From Laspinema sp. D2d (lineage in GTDB: Bacteria > Cyanobacteriota > Cyanobacteriia > Cyanobacteriales > Laspinemataceae), in contig NZ_JAMXFC010000002.1 of NCBI RefSeq assembly GCF_025370755.1, positions 62,001 to 126,000 on the forward strand: a stretch of DNA of 64,000 nt. The letters run 5' to 3'. Positions 54,806 through 61,370 of this stretch are shown piece after piece. Position 1 is the stretch's first letter, and each line of letters opens with the position of its first letter. The notes beneath the pieces are model-generated. The model searched no databases and was not told the origin of the DNA. It worked only from the letters and a program-made list of their open reading frames with translations. The translations under genes were made by a program, and so were the position numbers.

Positions 54806-56245
54806 ATGGCAGAGACCCTTACATTGGTGAATTCCCTCACCCCAACGCTTTTTTCTTCCTTCCTTGACCAAACTCTACCCCTGCTGGCAACCGCAGGAAC
54901 CGAAGTGGCCCCAGCCGCTCATTCGGTAAAAGTAGACGAAGCGATCGTCGTAGCGGGAGTGCTACTGAGTTTGGTCGTCATTTACCTCGCCAGCAAAATA
55001 GGGGGCGAGATTTGTGCACGGATTAACCTGCCTCCGGTTTTAGGTGACCTTGTGGGCGGTGTGCTCATTGGGGTTTCCGTCCTCAAGCTAGTTGTTTTCC
55101 CCGAAGGCGGGGAAGATGCCAGCAGTTCAGTGATTATGAACTTGCTGCAAAGCACCACCAGTTTAGAACCCGAAGCCCTCGCTGCCACCTTTGCCGCCCA
55201 GAGTGAAGTCATTGCAATCTTGGCAGAACTTGGGGTGATCATTTTGCTGTTTGAAATTGGTCTGGAATCAGAACTCAAAGAACTGATTAAATACGGACCC
55301 CAAGCAGCAGTCGTAGCCGTGGTTGGGGTTGTCCTACCCTTTGGCGCGGGGACCCTAGGCTTAATTAGCCTGTTTCATGTCGCTACCATCCCGGCTATTT
55401 TTGCCGGGGCGGCCCTGACTGCAACCAGTATTGGGATTACCGCCAAGGTTCTGGCTGAAATTGGCCGTTTGGGTGACAAAGAAGGTCAAATCATTATTGG
55501 TGCAGCGGTACTCGATGATATCCTCGGGATTATCGTCTTGGCTGTCGTCGCCAGTCTAGTCAAAACGGGTGAAGTCGAAATCACCAATATTGCCTATCTG
55601 ATTGTGAGTGCCGGTGCGTTCCTAATCGGCGTCATTCTCCTGGGACGTTTTCTGAGTCCCTATTATGTGGCCTTTGTCAAAGAACTCAAAACCCGTGGAC
55701 CTTTGCTGATTACGGCGCTAATTATTGCTTTTGTCCTCTCTTATGTGGGTGCGGCAATTCGCTTAGAAGCGATTCTCGGGGCCTTTGCTGCTGGGTTAGT
55801 TCTTGGGGAAACGGAAAAACAACAGGAACTGCAGGAAGATGTGGTTCCCCTGGCGGATTTCTTTGTTCCGATTTTCTTCGTGGTAGTCGGTGCCAAAACT
55901 AATCTGGGGGTTCTCAATCCGGCGGTTCCCAGTAATCGGGAAGGGCTGATTATTGCAGCGTTTCTGATTGTGGTGGCGATGGTGGGGAAGGTGCTGGCGG
56001 GGTTTGCCGTTTTTGGTCAACCGGGCATCAACCGACTGGCGATCGGCATCGGCATGATTCCCCGAGGGGAAGTTGGATTAGTCTTTGCTGGGGTTGGAGT
56101 CGCCAGTGGCGCACTCTCTCCCTCCTTAGAAGCGGCGATTATTATGATGGTGATTCTAACAACGTTTGTAGCACCCCCATTGCTGCGCGTTGCCTTTAAA
56201 GATCCATTACCCGAAACGGAAAGTGCTGGATCTGCTCCCAAATGA
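54806..56245 (+). CDS. cation:proton antiporter (CPA2 family)
   Basis: 479 residues, about twelve membrane helices. GAAVLDDILGII carries the Asp pair D237-D238 typical of electrogenic CPA2 transporters; LFEIGLESELKEL and IPRGEVGLVFAGVG are also family motifs. The general form resembles cyanobacterial NhaS3, a thylakoid Na+/H+ antiporter, but I cannot separate it from other CPA2 paralogues. Convergent with the BON gene. Confidence 0.9.
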   Translation: MAETLTLVNSLTPTLFSSFLDQTLPLLATAGTEVAPAAHSVKVDEAIVVAGVLLSLVVIYLASKIGGEICARINLPPVLGDLVGGVLIGVSVLKLVVFPEGGEDASSSVIMNLLQSTTSLEPEALAATFAAQSEVIAILAELGVIILLFEIGLESELKELIKYGPQAAVVAVVGVVLPFGAGTLGLISLFHVATIPAIFAGAALTATSIGITAKVLAEIGRLGDKEGQIIIGAAVLDDILGIIVLAVVASLVKTGEVEITNIAYLIVSAGAFLIGVILLGRFLSPYYVAFVKELKTRGPLLITALIIAFVLSYVGAAIRLEAILGAFAAGLVLGETEKQQELQEDVVPLADFFVPIFFVVVGAKTNLGVLNPAVPSNREGLIIAAFLIVVAMVGKVLAGFAVFGQPGINRLAIGIGMIPRGEVGLVFAGVGVASGALSPSLEAAIIMMVILTTFVAPPLLRVAFKDPLPETESAGSAPK

Positions 56246-56539
56246 GCCAGCGATTTTCACTCTAAATCGGGATTGTCGGGTGCGTCAGAGCGAAAGGTTA
56301 CCCCTTGTAATGTAGAAGTTCTGACGCACCCTATCCACCCCTTTTCAAGGGTTAGCATTCATTGTAGATAGCCTATCTCATTATTTTTTAGAGAACCCTG
56401 CTGTGGGAAATTATCAGGGAACCCATATTCTGGCAATGCAAACAAGATAGGGGTATAGCGTTGCTATACCCCTGCAGTGCGAGCAAGAGGCTCGCTAGTT
56501 TGAAATTTGTTCTATTTTAAAGTTCCCGAAAGGGGAAAA
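56246..56539. repeat. spacer with three hairpins between convergent genes
   Basis: A perfect 12-base inverted repeat (gggtgcgtcaga, 56278-56289 with 56320-56331), then two adjacent perfect hairpins (56449-56473 and 56479-56495). The first is of a type widespread in cyanobacterial spacers. Confidence 0.75.
56449..56495. terminator. paired hairpins, probable bidirectional terminator
   Basis: An 11-bp stem with a 3-nt loop (56449-56459 with 56463-56473) and a 6-bp stem (56479-56484 with 56490-56495). No long T-run, but the position between convergent genes suits a bidirectional block. Confidence 0.5.
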
Positions 56540-56926
56540 TTAGCCAACTTTCACTTCAGTGGTTTTGACATCTTTTGCGCCATAAACCCCACGAGCAATT
56601 CCCACCACTCGATCTAAATCGGCTTGGGAAGGAATTTCTCCTTTGAATACTACGGTGCTGCCAGTTTGGGCGATCCAGAGACGGTCAAAATCAGTGGTAC
56701 TGGGATTTTCATCAATGGCGAGGGCAACACGCTTGGCGAGGCCGCTATCGTCATATTCCCCATTTAATCCTAAACGTTCTGGGGGAATGTCCGGCTTTTG
56801 GGGAGCGGCAGGAACCGTATAGTTCTGTGCGGGAGCAGAAGGATTTGAGGCTGGGGGGGCTTGAACCGTTGTCTCTTTAGATTTGTCTGGTTTTCCGAGA
56901 TTGAATAATTTTTGTAACAAACCCAT
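56540..56926 (-). CDS. BON-domain protein
   Basis: 128 residues: a short N-terminal helix (MGLLQKLFNLG), a Pro/Ala-rich linker (about 20-50) and a C-terminal BON-like domain (about 65-128) with IAQTGSTVVFKGEI and VVGIARGVYGAKDV. BON domains bind membranes or phospholipids. The lack of a signal peptide suggests a cytosolic or membrane-peripheral location. Confidence 0.8.
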   Translation of the reverse strand: MGLLQKLFNLGKPDKSKETTVQAPPASNPSAPAQNYTVPAAPQKPDIPPERLGLNGEYDDSGLAKRVALAIDENPSTTDFDRLWIAQTGSTVVFKGEIPSQADLDRVVGIARGVYGAKDVKTTEVKVG

Positions 56927-57485
56927 TTGTCATTGACTCCTAAATTTTTAAGGGTTTCCAGATTTTATGCGAACTTCAGAGTGGTTCTATTCCATCTCTA
57001 GGAGGATTTCTCAGGCAGTTACTAGAGCAAGCTGCTGTTTATCCTTGTTCGCGCCCCATGCTATCTTCCGATAGTCGCTATCATTGTAGCGCTATTAACT
57101 CTCCAGCACCCTAGCAGCCCGGGCTAGGATGGGGAATCAGGTCCCTGGGTAGGGGAACTGAGGCATTTTTCGGGGGAGATTCTGGGGATCCGGAAAACAG
57201 CCTGTCCCGAAACTCCATTCCGCAAGGGCATCAAACGAAAATCGCCTAGGGGGGGTCATGTTAGAACGGGGTCAGGGTTGGGAATTTATGAATCGGCAAT
57301 GCTTACAGGTTGGGGGTTTCCCGAGAAAGATGGGGGGTCAGTGGTCCCAAGCATAAATGACCAGAGTTGAGGATTTTCTTAAAAAATTGGGGTTACCCCG
57401 GCAGGTCAGGATAAAATTAGCTGGCATAGACTGAATGGAATACAAAAAATAGTAGCGATCGCCCTGGTTGGGTCGCTTTTGTCCT
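56927..57485. other. 559-bp spacer upstream of ilvN
   Basis: No gene recognised. No attenuator-like leader peptide with clustered Leu/Val/Ile codons was seen. Confidence 0.5.
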
Positions 57486-58016
57486 ATGAAACATACTCTT
57501 TCGGTTTTGGTGGAAGATGAAGCCGGTGTTTTGAGCCGGATCGCCGGACTATTTGCGCGTCGCGGGTTCAATATCGAAAGTCTGGCGGTGGGTCCCGCCG
57601 AACAATTAGGCATTTCTCGGATTACGATGGTAGTACCCGGGGACGATCGCGTGATTGAACAGCTTACGAAACAACTGTATAAGCTGATTAATGTGATCAA
57701 GGTGCAGGATATCACGGAGACTCCCTGTGTGGAACGGGAGTTGATGCTGCTGAAGGTGAATGCGAACAGCAATAACCGCCCTGAAATTGTGGAACTGGCT
57801 CAAATTTTCCGAGCCCGGGTGGTAGACGTAGCGGAAGATTCCCTGATTATTGAAGTAGTTGGAGATCCGGGTAAAATGGTGGCGATCGTCCAGGTGCTCG
57901 CCAAGTTCGGTATCCGGGAAATTTCCCGCACGGGTAAAATTGCTCTGACTCGTGAATCTGGGGTGAATACGGAGTTTCTCAAGTCTTTGGAAGCGAAAAT
58001 GTTTCCAATTTCTTAA
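57486..58016 (+). CDS. ilvN: acetolactate synthase small (regulatory) subunit
   Basis: 176 residues from ATG 57486. N-terminal ACT domain ([24 protein letters not shown], residues 1-75) binds valine for feedback inhibition, and the C-terminal domain ([16 protein letters not shown]) matches IlvN/IlvH. It acts with the large catalytic subunit, which is not in the window. Confidence 0.95.
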   Translation: MKHTLSVLVEDEAGVLSRIAGLFARRGFNIESLAVGPAEQLGISRITMVVPGDDRVIEQLTKQLYKLINVIKVQDITETPCVERELMLLKVNANSNNRPEIVELAQIFRARVVDVAEDSLIIEVVGDPGKMVAIVQVLAKFGIREISRTGKIALTRESGVNTEFLKSLEAKMFPIS

Positions 58017-58056
58017 CGCCGGTGTCGGCAATTCATCAGATTCCAATGAAAAAAGC

Positions 58057-58105
58057 AGTGGGTTGATTGAACCTGTGCCTGTTGCAGGGAGTTCAATCAC
58101 CCACT
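58057..58105. terminator. hairpin between ilvN and the 35-codon gene
   Basis: 58057-58072 pairs with 58091-58105 with a single bulge, and an inner cctg/cagg pairing continues the stem. No T-run; it probably separates the converging genes. Confidence 0.5.
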
Positions 58106-58241
58106 CTTGGGGCGATCGCCGGTTTATTGCAAGGCGATCGCTAAATTTTTTTTCTCTAAATCAACTCAAAAAATTGGGTAACAACTCAAGGCGCACCTGT
58201 GAATCATCCCGCCTCAAGGAACAGTGATAACGGATTACGCC

Positions 58242-58349
58242 TTATGCTGCCTGTTGTTGTTGTTGCTTCACAACCAACCATTTCCCTGTGTCGGGGTCGC
58301 GATAGGTCATAAAGGGATTCTGTCGGAGTGGTTTGGTTTGGTTTGCCAT
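58242..58349 (-). CDS. 35-residue conserved small protein
   Basis: ATG at 58349 is preceded by a strong GGGAGG ribosome site nine bases upstream. The product contains KPLRQNPFMTYRDPDTGKW and ends in a Gln run (VVKQQQQQAA). I recall similar NPF-x-x-YRDP-x-TGKW microproteins in other cyanobacteria but no assigned function. The strong ribosome site and sensible sequence make it a real gene despite its size. Confidence 0.72.
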   Translation of the reverse strand: MANQTKPLRQNPFMTYRDPDTGKWLVVKQQQQQAA

Positions 58350-58649
58350 TGCAAAAACCTCCCTCAGTTGGTTCTATATTTAGCTTATTCTGGAAATAAG
58401 CAGAGGAAGGTGATAAAACCGAGGCCAAGATATGATTGCGATCGCACATTTGGGGTACCAGGCGCACTGACAGAACTCACCAAATAAGTATTTCCTACTG
58501 ATGACGACTCCCTATGGACCAGGTTATGCTAAAACCAGCTAACAAGTGGGACTTTGGTGCGACTTCCGGAAATAACCTGTAAAGTTAGACTCTACAAGTC
58601 GTCCCCTCACTCCCCTTGTTAGCGTCTTTTAAAACAAAACTGCTTTAAC
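58350..58649. other. 300-bp divergent spacer with a possible structured RNA
   Basis: Between the divergent 35-codon gene and the TROVE-like gene. Contains complementary segments described in the ncRNA entry. No other gene. Confidence 0.5.
58503..58603 (+). ncRNA. possible structured RNA upstream of the TROVE-like gene
   Basis: 58503-58509 pairs perfectly with 58597-58603, and 58520-58527 with 58572-58579, giving a two-tier stem of 7 and 8 bp around an internal loop, 101 nt in all. TROVE proteins are known to bind Y RNAs, often encoded nearby, of about this size. The pairing could be chance; no conserved Y-RNA sequence is recognised. Confidence 0.25.
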
Positions 58650-59642
58650 GTGGACGCCCACTGGTCAAAACAGGTTTCCCAAATTGAACGGCAAGATTTA
58701 GTCATGTTTATTAATGCCTGTCTCTCTTGTACGGGACAGCGCGAATTTTATAGTAATCAGAACAGTCAAGGTGTTTCTATTGATTTTTTGCACGACTATA
58801 TTTTAGGCAATTATCGATTATTATACGCCCGCACCTTAGCCGCAGGCATCAATCATTTTAATCGCGCTCAAATCATTTTAAAACTGTTGGCAACGGGACG
58901 AGATACCTCACCGGAACATCGCCAGGAGGAAGGGGCATTAATTGCCGCTGCCTTAAATGAATTGCCGCCACAACGGGCGTGGAAACTTTTAGCAGAAATT
59001 CGCCGCAGGGGAATCAATAACCGGCGCAGTCGGGCGATTGTGAGAGATTATATCCAGTCTCGCCGGGACATCAGCTTTCAAGCGGTGAAATATCGCTCGA
59101 AATTACGGGCAGTCGCCATTCATAATCATCTCAAATTAGAGACGGAACTCGCAGCATTTTTATTCGACCCGACGAAAATCAAAGCCTATCAAACGAAGAT
59201 TTTCGAGGATTTTCGGAAAGCAAAGTATAATAAAGAGGCGATTTATGCTTTACCCTTAACTGTTGCTGAAGGATTTGCAGCACAACAGGGAATTAAACGT
59301 GAGATTTTCCTGGATCGCATTCAGCAACAGATGACACCCGGGGAAAAATTACGGTTGCAAAAAACAGCCAATCGGGGGAAACAGGAAATTGCGGTAGATT
59401 TAGGCCAGATGCCCTTGACAAAATTAGCGCTTTATGTGCTATCGTTATCCCGGGCGGAACGAGGCGATCGCATTGCTATCCTAGATGAAGCCCTCGACAG
59501 CGCCGCCCGCCGCACTTTACAACGCTCTCCCCTGCACCTGGGACGCGTCGCCACAGTCCTTGATTGCAGTTATTCCGCCTCCGGTTCCTCAGAAAAGCGG
59601 CGGCGTCCTCTGGGGATTGCCTTAGCTGCCCATTACTCCTAA
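58650..59642 (+). CDS. TROVE-like/vWA protein, N-terminal part (gene broken by frameshift)
   Basis: GTG start, 330 residues to a premature TAA. The helical repeat part (about 20-290) resembles a TROVE domain of Ro60/Rsr (ISFQAVKYRSK near residue 145), and the end begins a vWA domain: VLDCSYSAS is the metal-binding DxSxS. The following frame continues the domain without loss (next entry), so a one-base deletion near 59636 is indicated. Ro60/Rsr proteins bind Y RNA and misfolded RNA. TROVE assignment is by eye and tentative; the vWA part is clearer. Confidence 0.7.
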   Translation: MDAHWSKQVSQIERQDLVMFINACLSCTGQREFYSNQNSQGVSIDFLHDYILGNYRLLYARTLAAGINHFNRAQIILKLLATGRDTSPEHRQEEGALIAAALNELPPQRAWKLLAEIRRRGINNRRSRAIVRDYIQSRRDISFQAVKYRSKLRAVAIHNHLKLETELAAFLFDPTKIKAYQTKIFEDFRKAKYNKEAIYALPLTVAEGFAAQQGIKREIFLDRIQQQMTPGEKLRLQKTANRGKQEIAVDLGQMPLTKLALYVLSLSRAERGDRIAILDEALDSAARRTLQRSPLHLGRVATVLDCSYSASGSSEKRRRPLGIALAAHYS

Positions 59643-60094
59643 AAGCCGCAGCGCAAGAGTATCGGGCATTTTGGACCGTTCCAGGAAGCGAGGCGCTGTT
59701 AGTCACCCCCCGGGGACAAACGGACTTAGCAACGCCGGTATTAGATGCCTTGGAATGGGGTGCGGATTTAGTGGCGATCGTCTCCGATGGTTGGGAAAAC
59801 GACCCACCCCGAGGTGCGGCACAAGTGCTGGAAATTTATCGCACCAAGTTAGACATTCAGGGACGGACCGCTATTGTTCATTGTAATCCGGTGTTTGATT
59901 CCGATGACTTTTTATTACGCAGTCTCACTCCCGCGATTCCTACGGTGGGATTGCGGGAAGCGGAGGATTTGCCCACCCTGCTGGGATTTGCCCGCTTTGC
60001 CGAGGGAACGGCGGAATTAGCGGATTTGGAAGCATATCTCGCAGCTAAAGTGAGACAATTGTTGGGGGAGAAGCGGGAAGCGAATGAGCAATAA
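59636..60094 (+). CDS. vWA domain C-terminal part, frame-shifted continuation
   Basis: Reading the -1 frame from 59636 gives LLKAAAQEY, then RGQTDLATPVLDAL (second MIDAS residue, Thr) and AIVSDGWENDP (third, Asp), completing the vWA metal site begun in the preceding frame. No ATG lies at the join (first in-frame codon is a TTG at 59564), so independent translation is unlikely. The sum would be one protein of about 480 residues. The end overlaps the next gene by 11 nt, as in an intact operon. Confidence 0.7.
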   Translation, partial: LLKAAAQEYRAFWTVPGSEALLVTPRGQTDLATPVLDALEWGADLVAIVSDGWENDPPRGAAQVLEIYRTKLDIQGRTAIVHCNPVFDSDDFLLRSLTPAIPTVGLREAEDLPTLLGFARFAEGTAELADLEAYLAAKVRQLLGEKREANEQ

Positions 60095-61268
60095 AATATC
60101 ATTGTTAGAGAAATTATCCTTGCGCGGGTTAGAGATTGCGCCATCCCAGGTGTATGGAGGGGTTCGGTTAGTGCCTTTGTTGCGATCGCATTTCCGCCCG
60201 GATTTACGCCTGCGACAGCGCCGTTACCGGGAAGATTTCTCCTCGGTGGCAGTGGAGGGGAAGATGCAGAACCCGGAGATGAGCTATATTTCCTATATTC
60301 CACATGGGTTAGTGTTGTCCTGGGACGAGGGGACAACGGATGTGGCATTCGGGACACAATTGCAGGGACGGGATGGCAAAGTGGTGGATTATGGTTGTGC
60401 GAAAGTGCGACTAATGCACCGGATGGTGAAACGGGAAAACGAGAATTCCCTGAGATTTCTGCCCATGCATTTAGCAATGGAGGGATTTTTGGGGATGTTC
60501 TTTTCGGGACCAGCGATCGCATGGCAGGAGTATTCCCGGCAAGCGCTATCGGAGGGATTGGGTTCGCGGGGGGAGGTGTCATACAGTGGACGGGCAGTCG
60601 GGGGATTTGCCGACGCCTTGCGGGTGTTTGAAATTCACGAGAATCAAGTGGGAGTGTTGGTGTTTGTTGCCGATGCGATCGCCTCCGCCTTTATCGTTCC
60701 CAACCCCCAAGATTATCGCGCCTTACATAGCAGTTTGTTGGAAGATTTTTATGGAGAATTGATATTTCAATATGGGTTACTTTATGATACCCCATTGCCG
60801 ATGGATGTTGCCATTGAAGCGGATAAAATCCAGAATTTGGAGGAGTTAAGGAAGGCGGTGGCTGAGATGCGATCGCACTGGGGAAAGTTTCACGGATTTA
60901 TGGCAGGGGATTTATTAGGGCGATCGTTAAAAAGTCAGCGAGTTTACACCTTAGAAACCTTTGGACTACAGCGGTTTATCACCGAACTCGAACCCAAGGG
61001 AGAGAATCATATCGGAGAGGCGATTATTTCAGAAGACGGAGAGATTCAATATTTAAAAACCTATCGCTTATCCGCCGCCCAAACCCGCCGGGTCTATTTG
61101 TTAAGTCAGTTAGCAAAACATGACTGGAATTTAGAAATAACCGCCCGGGAATTGGGACAGAGTAAGGATGAATTAGTCTTGCGGTTGGACAAGGCAGGGT
61201 TTGGGTATTTGTTGAAGCAAAATCTGTTAGAAGTAGCGCGGAAGAATCAGAAGAAAGGCAGGAGGTAG
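60084..61268 (+). CDS. partner protein with C-terminal Fis-type helix-turn-helix
   Basis: 394 residues. I do not firmly recognise the first 330; the opening GGVRLVPLLRSHF and the mixed alpha/beta pattern recall ARPP-type domains reported alongside vWA/TROVE genes, but I cannot confirm this. The C-terminal 50 residues (LEITARELGQSKDELVLRLDKAG) form a Fis-type HTH. The ATG overlaps the vWA reading by 11 nt, so translation is coupled. Likely a DNA- or RNA-directed partner of the TROVE-like protein. Confidence 0.75.
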   Translation: MSNKISLLEKLSLRGLEIAPSQVYGGVRLVPLLRSHFRPDLRLRQRRYREDFSSVAVEGKMQNPEMSYISYIPHGLVLSWDEGTTDVAFGTQLQGRDGKVVDYGCAKVRLMHRMVKRENENSLRFLPMHLAMEGFLGMFFSGPAIAWQEYSRQALSEGLGSRGEVSYSGRAVGGFADALRVFEIHENQVGVLVFVADAIASAFIVPNPQDYRALHSSLLEDFYGELIFQYGLLYDTPLPMDVAIEADKIQNLEELRKAVAEMRSHWGKFHGFMAGDLLGRSLKSQRVYTLETFGLQRFITELEPKGENHIGEAIISEDGEIQYLKTYRLSAAQTRRVYLLSQLAKHDWNLEITARELGQSKDELVLRLDKAGFGYLLKQNLLEVARKNQKKGRR

Positions 61269-61370
61269 CGATGCCGACACCGTGAATGATGCGGCTACAG
61301 GAAGGGGTTTTTACTTTTGCGATCGCTCCTATCTGTTAGGCGATCACTGCTACCTGCTGGCCTATCACTC

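Noticed and set aside
58204-58467. 87-codon open stretch on the minus strand
   Set aside because: The same-strand 35-codon gene in another frame has a strong ribosome site and sensible sequence; this one does not.
59600-59660. Programmed -1 ribosomal frameshift in the vWA gene
   Set aside because: No X-XXY-YYZ heptamer at the join and no evident downstream pseudoknot; deletion or error is simpler.
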